A DNA stretch of 64,000 nt from an uncultured Bacteroides sp. (lineage in GTDB: Bacteria; Bacteroidota; Bacteroidia; Bacteroidales; Bacteroidaceae): positions 136,930 to 200,929 of the forward strand of contig CAQOGY010000006.1 of assembly GCA_948847595.1 (NCBI GenBank). Direction: 5' to 3'. Under the pieces are notes generated by a model that was not told the origin of the DNA, ran no database searches, and saw nothing but the letters and a program-made list of their open reading frames with translations. Numbering within the stretch: the stretch's first letter is position 1; each line of letters starts with the position of its first letter. Position numbers and translations under genes: made by a program. Below, piece by piece: positions 24,900-36,200 of this stretch.

Positions 24900-25787
24900 A
24901 TGGCAGATAATTATTTAGAAAGACAAAGGGAGCAATACGAAGCTAGAAAAGCTGCTTGGAAACAGGCGCAAAAGTATGGCAAAAAGAAATCTGCAACAAC
25001 TCACACGGTCAAATCGGAACAGGCCATTGAAGCCGATCTAAAAGTAGAGAATCTGAAAAGAAGAGTGTTCGTTACCGGTGGTGCGGAAGGTATAGGTAAA
25101 GCAATAGTAGAAGCTTTCTGTCAGGCTGGAAATCAAGTCTCCTTTTTCGATATAAACGAAGTAGCAGGCCAACAGACTGCTAAAGAAACCGGAGCTATAT
25201 TCTATCAAGTAGATGCCAGTGATAAAGATGCGCTTGAGAACTGTATGCTGCAGATTCTGAAGAATTGGGGAGATATTGACATTATCATCAACAATGTAGG
25301 AATCAGCAAGTTCTCTCCTATCACGGAGACAAGTGTTGAGGATTTCGATAAGATTCTGTCCGTGAATCTGCGTCCTGCATTTATCACCTCACGATTGCTT
25401 GCCATTCATCGTAAAGCACAATCCTCTCCCAACCCATATGGAAGAATTATCAATATCTGCTCTACACGCTATCTGATGAGCGAGCCGGGAAGTGAAGGTT
25501 ATGCTGCTTCCAAGGGTGGAATCTACTCGTTAACCCATGCTTTGGCGTTATCACTCTCCGAATATAACATTACAGTTAACTCCATCGCACCGGGATGGAT
25601 ACAAAACCATGATTACGATCAGCTCCGCCCGGAAGACCATTCACAACATCCTTCCCGACGAGTAGGAAAACCGGAAGATATTGCCCGTATGTGTTTATTC
25701 CTCTGTCAGGAAGAGAATGACTTTATCAATGGAGAAAACATGACCATTGACGGTGGAATGACTAAAAAGATGATTTATGTTGAGTAA
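24900..25787 (+). CDS. SDR-family oxidoreductase with N-terminal extension
   Basis: A 295-residue cytoplasmic dehydrogenase. A charged N-terminal extension of about 52 residues (rich in Lys, Arg, Gln; YEARKAAWKQAQKYGKKKS) precedes a classical short-chain dehydrogenase: TGGAEGIG cofactor loop (about 59-66), NNVG (about 131-134), the catalytic Ser of ICSTRYL, and YAASKGG (Tyr/Lys). Asp after the second strand (FFDIN) suggests NAD(H). Such enzymes oxidise sugars or uronates, and here it might handle an unusual RG-II sugar, but no substrate can be read from sequence. It shares the strand of the plus arm though the repeat array and hairpin may separate it. Its 3' end overlaps the convergent patatin gene by 26 bases. 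Confidence 0.8.
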   Translation: MADNYLERQREQYEARKAAWKQAQKYGKKKSATTHTVKSEQAIEADLKVENLKRRVFVTGGAEGIGKAIVEAFCQAGNQVSFFDINEVAGQQTAKETGAIFYQVDASDKDALENCMLQILKNWGDIDIIINNVGISKFSPITETSVEDFDKILSVNLRPAFITSRLLAIHRKAQSSPNPYGRIINICSTRYLMSEPGSEGYAASKGGIYSLTHALALSLSEYNITVNSIAPGWIQNHDYDQLRPEDHSQHPSRRVGKPEDIARMCLFLCQEENDFINGENMTIDGGMTKKMIYVE

Positions 25788-26553
25788 AGTCCTGTAATGC
25801 CTGTCGGGCGACTTCAACTCCTGTTTCCACAATAGCGGCCGCATGATGGAATTCCATCATATCATAAGCATTGCCGGATATTTGAATTAACAGGTCGGGC
25901 TGACAACGGTCTACCTGATAACGGGTGATTTGTTGCATCATCATCCTTGAAGATTCCGTCAACAAATTGTATGGACTCATCTTCTTTTTCTTGCCGCAAT
26001 CGACCGGAGCATTCACATCAACTGCTATCAGAATATCTCCTTCCGTGCGCTGCACATGGCTTAACGGGAGAGGATTCAAAATACCACCATCAATTAAAAC
26101 CATACCGTCTTTTCGTAAAGGGCGGAAAAGCATGGGTATGGATATAGAAGCGCGAATCGCTTCATGCAGACTGCCCCGGTCGAACCGTACTTCCTGGTCA
26201 CGGACAATATCCGTAGCCATTGCCACATAAGGAATCGGCAAATCCTCAATATTCATATCGGGAATAATCTGCTTTAATTCCTTGATAAAGCGGTCACCTT
26301 TCACCAGTCCGTCCCTGCTCAATGTGAGGTCTGCCAATTCCCACATCTTACGTTTATCCCAATGGTATAGCCACTCTTTGCACTCTTCCATTTTTCCCGA
26401 AGCGTACATCGCTCCCACCATTGCTCCCATAGAGCTTCCTGAAATAGAGGTTATCTCAAAATCATACCGCAGTAATTCTTCAATTACTCCTATATGTGCT
26501 ATTCCACGTGCTCCACCCATGGAAAGGACTAATGCTACTTTTTGCTTGCTCAT
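25762..26553 (-). CDS. Patatin-like phospholipase
   Basis: A 263-residue protein without a signal peptide. It has the patatin set: GGARGIAHIGVIEEL (oxyanion loop, about 12-26), ISGSSMGAMVGAMYASG (nucleophile Ser in G-S-S-M-G, about 37-53) and LIDGGILNPLPL (catalytic Asp in DGG, about 153). It therefore is likely a cytoplasmic serine lipid acyl hydrolase. It is transcribed toward the SDR gene and overlaps it by 26 bases, which is unusual but possible for convergent genes. A link with glycan use is not evident; it may simply be a resident gene at the convergence of the two arms. Confidence 0.85.
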   Translation of the reverse strand: MSKQKVALVLSMGGARGIAHIGVIEELLRYDFEITSISGSSMGAMVGAMYASGKMEECKEWLYHWDKRKMWELADLTLSRDGLVKGDRFIKELKQIIPDMNIEDLPIPYVAMATDIVRDQEVRFDRGSLHEAIRASISIPMLFRPLRKDGMVLIDGGILNPLPLSHVQRTEGDILIAVDVNAPVDCGKKKKMSPYNLLTESSRMMMQQITRYQVDRCQPDLLIQISGNAYDMMEFHHAAAIVETGVEVARQALQDFTQHKSSF

Positions 26554-26661
26554 ATAATATACTATTCTGTTAATCGTTTACAAGATAACAAATTTTTCAC
26601 AAAAAAGATGTTTAATTCCGATTAATAATCGGATTGACTGATTGAAAACCGATAATAGAAG

Positions 26662-26700
26662 AAAGGCAGTAACCCACTTTTTCAGTGGTTTACTGCCTTT
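26662..26700 (-). terminator. Terminator after the esterase gene
   Basis: Sixteen-base arms (26662-26677 and 26685-26700) with one mismatch and a 7-base loop lie 33 bases after the stop of the minus-strand arm. On the minus strand the hairpin is followed by a T-rich tract (tttcttctatt). It closes the long minus-strand arm that starts near 47.6 kb. Confidence 0.75.
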
Positions 26701-26732
26701 CCTTTATAGTCTTTTATTCGGATACAATGATT

Positions 26733-28697
26733 CTACTTCTTTCCTTGAGCTTTCTTTTCTGCGTTTCGCTTGTTTACATAGTCCTTAAACATCTGACGCC
26801 AGTTGCGGCCATGTTCATTAAAGTACTGTTCGCACTTGGTTTTATAGATTTCAAAGATAGCAGAAATCTGCTTCATATTCTTATAGTCAATAGCCTGTTC
26901 ACGCGCCAGTTTCAATTGTTCCAGGACAAACGCAGTTTCTTCTTCTGTCATATTGGGGACAATAGCCTGATATCCTTTCAATGTAAACGCTACCTTACCA
27001 ACCGTATATTTATCAAGTATTTGCTCTACTTGTTCTTCCGTCAACACTCTGCGCAAGCCTTTCATCAGTCTTTCATGTACTTCTTTCGACATGGCAGAAT
27101 CGGCTATCATTTCGCGGTCGAGTTTGCTTAATGGTTTGCCTGTCAATGGATTGATACCGGCAGGAATCGTTGTATAAGGATGGTCATTATGCCAGTCGCG
27201 CACTTGACGCAAATGATTATAAATAGTTGTTACGGCAAATCCGGCTTTCTTATCATCATTCAAATTCAGTGAAGCCACCCAGTCCATTGCTTTTTTCTCA
27301 AGAGAAGCATCCGATTTCAGTTTGGCGAACACTTTCTTATCAAAGTAAGCTGCTACCTTATCAAATGAACGGATGGCACCTTCAGGAAGTAATTCACCGT
27401 TTTCTCCGAAGCTGTACATGGCAGATTCCGGTTCAATGGTAACCTTGCTTTCATCCAACATCTTCTTATTCAAATTGAATACGTCTGCGAAAAAGTCATA
27501 GACTGCATTCCGCTTATTAGGGCCGAAATCATGCTTTTCTTTCGGAAGATGTACATTGGTTACTTTATCTTTTGCATTATAGAACCCGTATATTCTCTGC
27601 AAATAAGGAAATTCCAAATCAGGAACGCTTGCTGTCCAGTCTCCACCGTCAGAAACAATCAATTGCGGACAGGGGGCAAAAGTAGCCGCCAACTCCGCAT
27701 TGCAAGTTCCGCCCGCAGAAAGTTGAATCGGCATTCCGCTTTCACAAGGGCATCCACCGTCGAAATGGGAAGCCAGACTTACAACCGGTGCGGAAGCCGT
27801 AAAACGGTCATCCAGCACGCTTAATAAAACAGTATGTGTACCGCCACCTGAGCCACCGTTCGCTCCGATACGGTTAGTATCAATATCTTTGCGGGAAGCA
27901 AGCATGTAGTCAAGAATCAGCAAACCGTTCATTGCCTGGATAGTGTGCGCCGCACTGCTACGATGTGCCGCACTTCCCACTTGCAGAATAGACTCACCCC
28001 ATCCGAACAAATCATAATCTACACAAATAGCTCCCATACGGGCAAGTGTTCCCATACGCTGCTGTTGGTCTTTACGATAGCGACCGCCACCGAAATGTCC
28101 GTTCGGACAGATAATCAATGCATGTTTTCCTTTTGATTGGGGTGTATAGATAGAACCGCAGACATATAAACCGGGCAACGTTTCAAGCGCAAAATTCTGT
28201 ACAGTATAGCCGTCAAACTTACGTATCTTTGAAAGAATTGGCTTTGATTTCACACATTGAGCCAGTAAAGCATCCATCCCCAAACGTTGGCGGACTTCCT
28301 TTTTTAGAGAATCGGCACGAAGCTGAAAAGCTTGTTTGTCCGCATATAGCGTATTAAGATAAGCTAGCATCTTTTCCCCATCCGCATCTGTACGGCGTGG
28401 ATACTCATATGCTTTTAACTTATACATATTCCCTTTCTGCTTGACAAACTTATAATCAAAAGGTGCCAGTACATTTGTCAGCGACTCTTCTACCGAATAA
28501 GGGCGGATACGGAAATCAGCATAGGACAACACCTTGCCTACCGTATCAATATCGTACTTCAGCCGTACTCCAAAACGGTTCTGAATATCTGTCAGGACTT
28601 CACTCAAGGGACGGGCAAATTCCGTCTCATATGTTTGTGTTTGCGCTTCTGCCGAAAGGGATGCGGCAAGAAGCATTGTGAAAAGGATTCGTTTCAT
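26733..28697 (-). CDS. Pectin/RG-II esterase with C-terminal DUF3826
   Basis: A 654-residue exported protein (signal peptide ending SAEAQ, about 19). Residues about 22-95 resemble a secretin/TonB short N-terminal (STN) fold. Residues about 115-430 are an alpha/beta hydrolase: NGHFGGG, NGGSGGGTHT with the nucleophile Ser near 281, and KEKHDFGPNK with a candidate catalytic His near 388. Residues about 460-645 match the DUF3826 domain that is a separate gene at 37761-38429. The architecture and position resemble BT1017, which I recall as an RG-II methylesterase, so removal of methyl esters from the galacturonan is likely. Last gene of the minus arm, directly downstream of GH28. Confidence 0.75.
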   Translation of the reverse strand: MKRILFTMLLAASLSAEAQTQTYETEFARPLSEVLTDIQNRFGVRLKYDIDTVGKVLSYADFRIRPYSVEESLTNVLAPFDYKFVKQKGNMYKLKAYEYPRRTDADGEKMLAYLNTLYADKQAFQLRADSLKKEVRQRLGMDALLAQCVKSKPILSKIRKFDGYTVQNFALETLPGLYVCGSIYTPQSKGKHALIICPNGHFGGGRYRKDQQQRMGTLARMGAICVDYDLFGWGESILQVGSAAHRSSAAHTIQAMNGLLILDYMLASRKDIDTNRIGANGGSGGGTHTVLLSVLDDRFTASAPVVSLASHFDGGCPCESGMPIQLSAGGTCNAELAATFAPCPQLIVSDGGDWTASVPDLEFPYLQRIYGFYNAKDKVTNVHLPKEKHDFGPNKRNAVYDFFADVFNLNKKMLDESKVTIEPESAMYSFGENGELLPEGAIRSFDKVAAYFDKKVFAKLKSDASLEKKAMDWVASLNLNDDKKAGFAVTTIYNHLRQVRDWHNDHPYTTIPAGINPLTGKPLSKLDREMIADSAMSKEVHERLMKGLRRVLTEEQVEQILDKYTVGKVAFTLKGYQAIVPNMTEEETAFVLEQLKLAREQAIDYKNMKQISAIFEIYKTKCEQYFNEHGRNWRQMFKDYVNKRNAEKKAQGKK

Positions 28698-28725
28698 TTT
28701 CTGATTAGTTTAATTTCTATCTATA

Positions 28726-30060
28726 TTATAATTTGATTTCCTCTCCATTGACGATTACATCATCCATGGTGATACGTTCACAATCTTGAAAGATACACTT
28801 CTGCTTACCTCCCTGGATATGGATGTCGCGCAATACGATATCAGAGATAGGAGCTTCTTCCAATCCTACGATTTTGATGGGAGTCTTTACGTCTGTCACA
28901 GTCATTCCGCTAATATGTACATTGCGAAATATCGGAGTACGTTCGCTCTTTGGTTCTGCCGGCATCTTGCTGTATTTCAGATTCAGCACGACCGCTTCCT
29001 GCTTGATATTACTCATCACAATATTGCTGACACGAATATCTTCAACTACACCGCCCCTTCCACGGGTTGACTTGATACGTATTCCACGGTCTGTTCCGTC
29101 GAACACACAGTTGGAGATAGTGACTTTACGCACACTTCCGCTCATCTCGCTACCTATCACAACGCCACCGTGTCCGGAAAGCATTGTACAGTTCGTTATG
29201 GTAATATTCTCACAAGGTACTCCCAAACGGCGGGCTTGCGCATCCCTTCCTGATTTAATGGTTATACAATCATCGCCGACTGAAATATGGCAATCACTGA
29301 TATGTACATTACGGCATGATTCGGGATTGATGCCGTCCGTGTTGGGCGAAGGAACATTATTTATCGTAATACCTTTTATAGTCACATTTTCACAAAACTC
29401 CAGATTCACCGTCCAGAAAGGAGAATTGATGATTTTCACTCCTTCAATCTTTACTTTCTTACAACGAACCGGCTGTATAAAAGGTGGACGAAAAAAACGC
29501 CGTTGCAATGTATTCACATAATCCTTGTTTGTTTCGGCATAAATCGCTGTCGTATCGTTTTCGGCATCCCACATCGGCTGATATTTATTGATATCACGCA
29601 TGCCATTATCTTTCAGGTCAATCATGACACGGAAAAACTCCGTCCACCATTTCTTGCCTTGTCCGTCCAATGTCCCCTCTCCTTTGATTGTTATATTCTC
29701 AGCATCTACCGCATAAATCAACGGTTGGAAACTTTTCATCATCACTCCTTCGTGACGGACTTCTACAAAAGGAAGATAATCATCAAAGTTGTCGGAAAAG
29801 AGTAAAGTTGCTCCGGCTTCCAGTTCCAGTGTGATATTGCTTTTTAGGTGGATACTTCCCGTCAGGTAAGTTCCGGCAGGGAAGAACAGCGTACCACCGC
29901 CACCACGATTGAGACGGTCGATTGTGGTGTTGATTAACTTTGTATTAAGGGTCTTGCCATTTGCTTTTGCACCGGCTTTCAACATGTCCACGCGTTCGGC
30001 ACGAAGAACGGTTGCAGCACAGAAGCAAAGAAAAGAAATAAGAGTTATTCGTAAATTCAT
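28726..30060 (-). CDS. GH28 polygalacturonase-family hydrolase
   Basis: A 444-residue exported right-handed beta-helix enzyme (signal peptide ending VLRA, about 20). It carries all GH28 signatures: SPNTDGINPES, VGDDCITIKSG, SGHGGVVIGSEMSG and RGIRIKSTRG, giving the three catalytic Asp residues, the His and the Arg-x-Lys substrate motif. GH28 inverts alpha-1,4-galacturonide bonds; in the RG-II locus its counterpart acts as an alpha-galacturonidase on the backbone. It lies 28 bases upstream of the esterase gene and after the GH78 gene, in the same direction, so one transcript is probable. A 218-base gap precedes it (30061-30278), A+T-rich, with no gene seen. Confidence 0.88.
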   Translation of the reverse strand: MNLRITLISFLCFCAATVLRAERVDMLKAGAKANGKTLNTKLINTTIDRLNRGGGGTLFFPAGTYLTGSIHLKSNITLELEAGATLLFSDNFDDYLPFVEVRHEGVMMKSFQPLIYAVDAENITIKGEGTLDGQGKKWWTEFFRVMIDLKDNGMRDINKYQPMWDAENDTTAIYAETNKDYVNTLQRRFFRPPFIQPVRCKKVKIEGVKIINSPFWTVNLEFCENVTIKGITINNVPSPNTDGINPESCRNVHISDCHISVGDDCITIKSGRDAQARRLGVPCENITITNCTMLSGHGGVVIGSEMSGSVRKVTISNCVFDGTDRGIRIKSTRGRGGVVEDIRVSNIVMSNIKQEAVVLNLKYSKMPAEPKSERTPIFRNVHISGMTVTDVKTPIKIVGLEEAPISDIVLRDIHIQGGKQKCIFQDCERITMDDVIVNGEEIKL

Positions 30061-30278
30061 GGTCTATATTATTAAAAAAGATTTCTTCGTTACTTTCTAA
30101 AAAATCATGCTGATAGATTTATTTTTTCTTCCCAATGTTTTTATAAATCATTGCAATGATTTTTTCAAAGATGCAGCATGATTTTTTAAGGCATGCTATA
30201 TATATTTTTCAATCAGGTTGCATGTTCTACAGAAGCAACACATTGTTTTTTATGCTACAAATATATGCAAAGATTTCC

Positions 30279-33128
30279 TTATTCCGTACATACAAACTTG
30301 TACGTTCCACTTTGCACTTCCTTAGGTTCTTTCCCACCCGGAAGATAAACAACAGCAGTTGTGTTGACCGGAACGGATACATTCAAAGTGAAAGTACCGT
30401 CCTGACGAGCCCAATCCACAACAATTGTACCATATAAGGTTTCATAGGATGATTTGACAAACTTCAAATCTCCCACGGGTTGCGGAGCAATAATAAATTT
30501 CTGATAACCTTGCTTTGATTTATTTTGTTGATTCTCCAATGTAGACGCGGCATAAGGACGGATGCCGACCAAGGAATTGAAGAACCATTCGTCAATCTGT
30601 CCCATCATAAAGTGATTCCAGGAAGAGCCTTGACGCGGATCCCATTGCTCAGTCAAGGTTGTTGCGCCAAATTTCAGTTGGAATCCATAACCGGGCGCTT
30701 CTTCATGGTTGAACATTTTATATATCAATTCATGCTGATCGTTACAGGCTAACGTCTGAATCAGATAACGATTACCTACATCTCCGGTAGTCAAGCGATT
30801 GCCATGTGCTTCCACATCTTTAATCAGATTCATAAACACTTTCTTATCCTGCGTCATATGAAGGAACAAGGGAAGTGCGTTACTGCACTGGCTTCCTGTA
30901 CCATACTGTGCCGTATCATTGTTCAGGAAACGCTTGTCAAAAGCAATCCTGATATCATCTGCCAAAGAGCTGTAATAACGAATATCATAATCATTACCTA
31001 CCATCTTTGCAGCTTCTATCAAATACATGACAGTCATATAATAATGCGCGGTAGCTACCAGTGGCACAGGTGTATTTCGTGAGAATCCGGCACGGAAATC
31101 CCCATAATCATACCAGTCGCCCAGTCCGAAAGAGAGGATATGATTATCCGCACGTGTCTTCAGGTAATCGACATAACGGCGCATATTCGAATAATACTTC
31201 CTTATCAACGAATCATCTCCATACGTTTCATAATACATGAACGGGAAAATGACCAATGAACCGCCCCATTCGGGAGATTCGGCAAAGGCATCCATTCCCG
31301 GCCCTTCAAAAACCACGTATTCTGGAGCTGTGGTCGGCATTGCTCCATTGGAGTGTTGCGCATCCGCCATATTCTGCATAATTTGTGGGGCGTAGGCTGT
31401 CAAATCATAATTGTATAGCAGCCCCGGCCCGTTCAGATGTACCTGTTCCAACCATCCCAGTTTTTCCCGATGAGGGCAATCCGTAAATACTGATTGCATA
31501 TTGCTACGAACGGCTTTCTCTATCAGACGATGAGCAGCATTAAATATCGGGTTGGATGATTCAAACGTAGAAACTTTCTTTGCCGAATTATAAACAAAAC
31601 AAGATTGGATATTCTTCAATACGGGTAACTTCTGCGGGTTCTTTTGTCCTTTCAATACAGCGCCTTCCACTTGAATATATCTGAAACCATAATAGGAGAA
31701 ACGAGGATGCCAGGTTTCATCACCTTCCCCTTTCAACGTATATTCATAATAATGCTGACGCCCTGTCTGACGCTGGTTACAAGCACCTTCATCCGTCAAT
31801 GCTTCGGCAACCAGTAAAGTAACTTTCTGCCCACGTTTTCCACGTACCGTTATTTCCGGGAAACCGGCTAAGTTCTGTCCCATATCCAAAACAAAGGCGG
31901 ACGGGTCTACTGTTCTTTTTGTCGATTTAGAAGCAGCCGTTATTTGTTCCGTATTCAGTTTGGTTACCTTTTGGATATCGTACCGTTCCATGATCTTCAC
32001 AGGTGGCGCCATCTGTGGACGGAGTACTCCTTTGGGTGCTTCCTGCATTACTACCGGACGCCAATGGCTATCATCAAATCCTGCCTGATTCCATCCTTTC
32101 TGTTCGCGGCGGGCATCATAATCTTCACCACCGTAAATACAGTTGAACGTTACCGGACTCAAATCATATTTCCATTCATTATCAGAACGGATGATTGTAC
32201 GTGTTCCATCCTCATAATTGATTACCAGTTCAAATAAAAGTGTGGGGGGGCCGAAGCTTATCTGCAACTTGCGATAACGTCCCCCCTGCACATTGTAGAA
32301 TCCATTCCCCAATAAGATTCCAACGGCATTCTCACCATACCGCATTTGTTCGGTTACATCATATGTGTTATAATAAACACTTTTATCATAATCACTCCAA
32401 AGCGGAGCGAATTCACTATTACCGACTTTCTTTCCATTCAAAGAGAATTCATAGAATCCCAAACCACAAACGTATGCAGTCGCTTCGACTATTTTCTTGC
32501 CAGGCTTATTGCCGGAGTCATTCCAGAACTTATTCCGAGACTTCCGAATCTTTGTATTCTCTGCATCATCCAGCAAAAACGTTCTTCGCAAATAAATGCT
32601 TTTCTTCGCCAAAGTGTCCACTGCTTCCCAAGCTGCCTTCACTTCCGGCTTTTTCAGTTCGCTGCCGTGGAATTTACGTCCTTCCGGAAGGTGTGCATTC
32701 TGACGGGTGATAGATCCAATCCATTTTCCGTCGGAAAGTCTTGAGGGGGCAGAACGGAACTTCGCTTCATGACTCCATTCGGAAGGAGTACCCGTTTCAT
32801 CCCACATACGGACACGCCAAATATAATTGAACGGATTGCCAGAACTTATATTCGCTCCGCCTGTTGGAACCAACTGGCTTTGTGAAGAATTGACTTTGCC
32901 GCTATTCCAAATTTGACGTCCTGTGAAAGCTTCCCGAATATCAATCTCATAGGCAGATTGTCGTGTCCCATTTTCCGGTGACTCCATCACCCATCCCAAA
33001 CGGGGTGAACCTTCAACCACTACCAATCCTTCCTGCATTTCACAAGTAAGACGGGTGATCGTTATATTCTTTGCCTGCAAAATACAGGGTAGACAAAGAA
33101 AAAGAAGAAGATATTTTTTAAAAGCCAT
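30279..33128 (-). CDS. GH78 alpha-L-rhamnosidase
   Basis: About 949 residues from the ATG at 33128; the frame runs 12 codons further but the later start gives a good signal peptide (MAFKKYLLLFLCLPCILQA). GH78 modules appear in order: Fn3-like (about 20-120), N-terminal beta domain with FSLNGKKVGNSEFAPLWSDY, the LDMGQNLAGFPEITV domain, the (alpha/alpha)6 barrel and a C-terminal sandwich. The two catalytic Glu residues are in DCPHREKLGWLEQ (near 550) and TTLTEQWDP (near 826). It removes terminal alpha-L-rhamnose; the position matches the RG-II locus rhamnosidase that acts on a side chain. An inverted repeat lies in the gap before it. Confidence 0.88.
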   Translation of the reverse strand: MAFKKYLLLFLCLPCILQAKNITITRLTCEMQEGLVVVEGSPRLGWVMESPENGTRQSAYEIDIREAFTGRQIWNSGKVNSSQSQLVPTGGANISSGNPFNYIWRVRMWDETGTPSEWSHEAKFRSAPSRLSDGKWIGSITRQNAHLPEGRKFHGSELKKPEVKAAWEAVDTLAKKSIYLRRTFLLDDAENTKIRKSRNKFWNDSGNKPGKKIVEATAYVCGLGFYEFSLNGKKVGNSEFAPLWSDYDKSVYYNTYDVTEQMRYGENAVGILLGNGFYNVQGGRYRKLQISFGPPTLLFELVINYEDGTRTIIRSDNEWKYDLSPVTFNCIYGGEDYDARREQKGWNQAGFDDSHWRPVVMQEAPKGVLRPQMAPPVKIMERYDIQKVTKLNTEQITAASKSTKRTVDPSAFVLDMGQNLAGFPEITVRGKRGQKVTLLVAEALTDEGACNQRQTGRQHYYEYTLKGEGDETWHPRFSYYGFRYIQVEGAVLKGQKNPQKLPVLKNIQSCFVYNSAKKVSTFESSNPIFNAAHRLIEKAVRSNMQSVFTDCPHREKLGWLEQVHLNGPGLLYNYDLTAYAPQIMQNMADAQHSNGAMPTTAPEYVVFEGPGMDAFAESPEWGGSLVIFPFMYYETYGDDSLIRKYYSNMRRYVDYLKTRADNHILSFGLGDWYDYGDFRAGFSRNTPVPLVATAHYYMTVMYLIEAAKMVGNDYDIRYYSSLADDIRIAFDKRFLNNDTAQYGTGSQCSNALPLFLHMTQDKKVFMNLIKDVEAHGNRLTTGDVGNRYLIQTLACNDQHELIYKMFNHEEAPGYGFQLKFGATTLTEQWDPRQGSSWNHFMMGQIDEWFFNSLVGIRPYAASTLENQQNKSKQGYQKFIIAPQPVGDLKFVKSSYETLYGTIVVDWARQDGTFTLNVSVPVNTTAVVYLPGGKEPKEVQSGTYKFVCTE

Positions 33129-33151
33129 TATTCGTTTTACTTTTTTTATTA

Positions 33152-33228
33152 GACAGAAGAACAAAAGAACAGATATTCAGTAATCAATAAATAGCTCTAA
33201 AAACTTTTGTTCTTCTGTTCTTCTGTCA
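33152..33228. repeat. Inverted repeat between GH143/GH142 and GH78 genes
   Basis: Arms gacagaagaac(a)aaagaaca at 33152-33171 and its complement at 33209-33228 pair with one mismatch around a 37-base loop. Each arm also contains an internal direct repeat of 'agaaca'. No T-run of note; the structure is likely an intercistronic RNA element. Confidence 0.5.
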
Positions 33229-33246
33229 GAAATATATGATTTGTAT

Positions 33247-36200
33247 TTACTTTAAAGCATTCTCACAAACGACTTTTGTCAATGTATCCGCATGTCCCAC
33301 TTCTTTGCCATCGACAAAAATACGTAATCCCTTTCCATAATGATAGCGGTCGCCATTCTTATCCCAAAGAATGGTCAGATTATGCCCATGATACAATACA
33401 TTATCCAAACAGAACCAATCCCATTTATCTGCCGGAATCAACGGATTCACCTCTATCGTATTATCCAAACGCGGACGCAGCCCGATCAATCCTGTAATCA
33501 TCAAGTCATTGAAAGTAGAATGATTATAATAGCGGCTACGTTCCTGATCTCCTTTCAGCCAATAACCTGTCACTTCATCCAAATATTCGCCGATATACGG
33601 ACGTCCACGGTGATATTGTGATTCTACATACAGTTCCATTTGACGGAAATATACACTGTCGGACAATACAGTCTGCGGATAATTATTCATAAAGTTAGCC
33701 ATTGCCGTCAACGTCTGTGCAGAAGCGAACGGCCAGATAGCTCCGTCCCATTCGCATTTGCCCACTCCACGCGTACGGAATTCAGGATGGCGACGTTCGG
33801 CGGTAGTCAGACCGTAAGGAGCAGAGAAGCCTTTTTCGTCCATAATCTCTTTCCAGGCAACTTCGTATTTCTTCGCCGTATCAGGTAAATTGAAGTACCA
33901 TGGAATGTAACCGATAGCTTCACGGACATTAGCTGAAGAATCCGTACGCATCGTCTCGAAGAACTGATGACGTGTATTCCACAATTCGGTATCCACTAAA
34001 GTTTTCAGCGTATCTGCCTTCATTCCATATCTCATAGCCGCCCCCTCATCACCGGAAAGGATTCCCATCAATGAAAGTGCTTTCGCGTTGCCATACATAT
34101 AACTATTAATTGTCGGACGGGCATATTTCTTTTTACGACCGCCACTGATGGATTCTTCCATACCGTCTTGCACGTCCCCCTGCCAATAAAGCCCGTTTTT
34201 CAAACGGTTGGTACGTTCCCAACGTTGATATTCGGTTTCCAGATCTTTCTTCATATCCAGCATGAAGTCTTTATCACCGTCTACCATATATCGTGCCAAT
34301 ACTGCATCTGCATTCCATGAACTGAACTTGTCCATTTTCTTCATCGGGCCGCCTTCATTACCGCGATACCAAGTATGGATTATCTGATCCAAATATTTCG
34401 GGTCACGCAGCCAACGGCTTTCGTAAATATGATGCCCGATGGCGCAGGCAATCAGATTGTATTTATCCGAATAGGAACGTTGAACCAAAAATTCCGTCAT
34501 GCCATATCCAACGGGAGTTTCCTTGATATGCTTGCGCAATGACCACCAACGGTAATAATACATTTCTTCGAAATTGCGTTGCGGACATTCAAACAAAGGA
34601 ATATTCTCTTCCATCCACTCCGAAGCCTGGGCATTAGGTATAGCCTGGATGATATTCTCATCTTCCATTCCATTGAAATAATCTACGTAATGACTGAAAT
34701 CCGCATACTTCAGAAAAGCGGATGACGCATCCTTGTCCGTAGAAGATGTTTTCACATTGGCTATGCGATATTCAACCAAAGGTTCCTGCCCGCCTGCGTT
34801 TGGCAGATCATAAGTCTGGTCGGCGGGAGTATCTACCGTCGGGAAAGTACGTGGCACACCTGTACGGAAAGCTATTCTTTCGACACTCGCTACCGGTGCA
34901 TAGAACATACGCAACCCTACTCTTTTGCCGTCTACATATACCTGGATATTACGGTCTGTCGTTGAAAGGACAGCTTCTACGTGATAGTTCTTTCCTGCTT
35001 CATATTTCATCATATTCGCGAAACGGGAGCCGCCTTTCATGCGGAAAATACCATCATTGGTCAGCTCCATACGGGAACAGGCAATTCCGTTCTCATCCAG
35101 AAATTCTATCTGAAGTGTGCCTTTATCATTTTGTCCGGCCTGCAAATCGAATGAGACTTTCAATTCTTTAGAAGCAGGAATTTTCCGTTCCACTTTCGCG
35201 TAATCAAACGGATCTTTGTCTTGAAGTCTCAGCCATTGTCCATCCAAAGAAACCGGAGCCCAAACGGGAGAATAAATATTCCAATCGGTAAGTTCCGCAA
35301 TCGCTTTTGATTTCGAGAAGTCATCATCGGCATGTGACGAAGCATTGAGTTCCACCGGCACGGGAATACGAGAAATCCACATATCTTCTTTATTCACACT
35401 ATAAGAAACCCACAAGTCACCATCCGCAGGTACTCCGTTTCCCTCTTGTATGCCACGAGGATATTGGGGGCCATATGATTTATAATTTCCACCATAACGC
35501 ATCGGGGTGATTTCACCATGCACCAAATTCAGCGTTGTATATTCCAGTCCGTCCTTACTCAATGAGATAGCAAGCGGCCAACGGAATTCCGATGGATTAT
35601 ATACGGTAGCATATGTACCATCACTTAAACGTTGTCCCCATATTTTCGCATTGCTATTAACAAAACCTTTTGCACGAAGCACGGGTTCCGCCCAAGTGTG
35701 CCCACCATCTTCACTGATAGAAGTCAACGCGTGTTTCCAAAGACTGGCAATTCTTCCGTCGGGTAGTGTGTAGCAGTTGAATGCCTTATATCCTTTCTTC
35801 AATGGGATAATAGGATCTTCACGATCTGCTTCTTCCACCCATTGCATCATATACAGGGGATTGTCAAGAATCTCCTGACAGGCTTTCACAAATTCGCGGT
35901 CTTTACTTTTTTTGAAATACGGATAGTCGGTGTTCTTTTCGTTAAATCCGTGATTATAATAAATGAAATGAATAGGTCCGAACGAACCGTCTTTCTTTAT
36001 CTCACGCACTACGCGACCGATGCCGTTTCCATCATTCGGGTCGTCTTTCTTATCCAGAGCAACTCCGTAATTTCCCATCGTTATCAAACGGCCGGATTTG
36101 GAGACATAGAAGCCTACACGTTGGTGCATGATAGCAATCAGGTCTTTTGCCTGCATCCCCGGACGGGATTCTTTGGCATATCCATCCGGTACTTTATACG

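Noticed and set aside
28823..29521. 232-residue plus-strand frame
   Set aside because: Shadow of the GH28 gene; low-complexity translation and no ribosome site.
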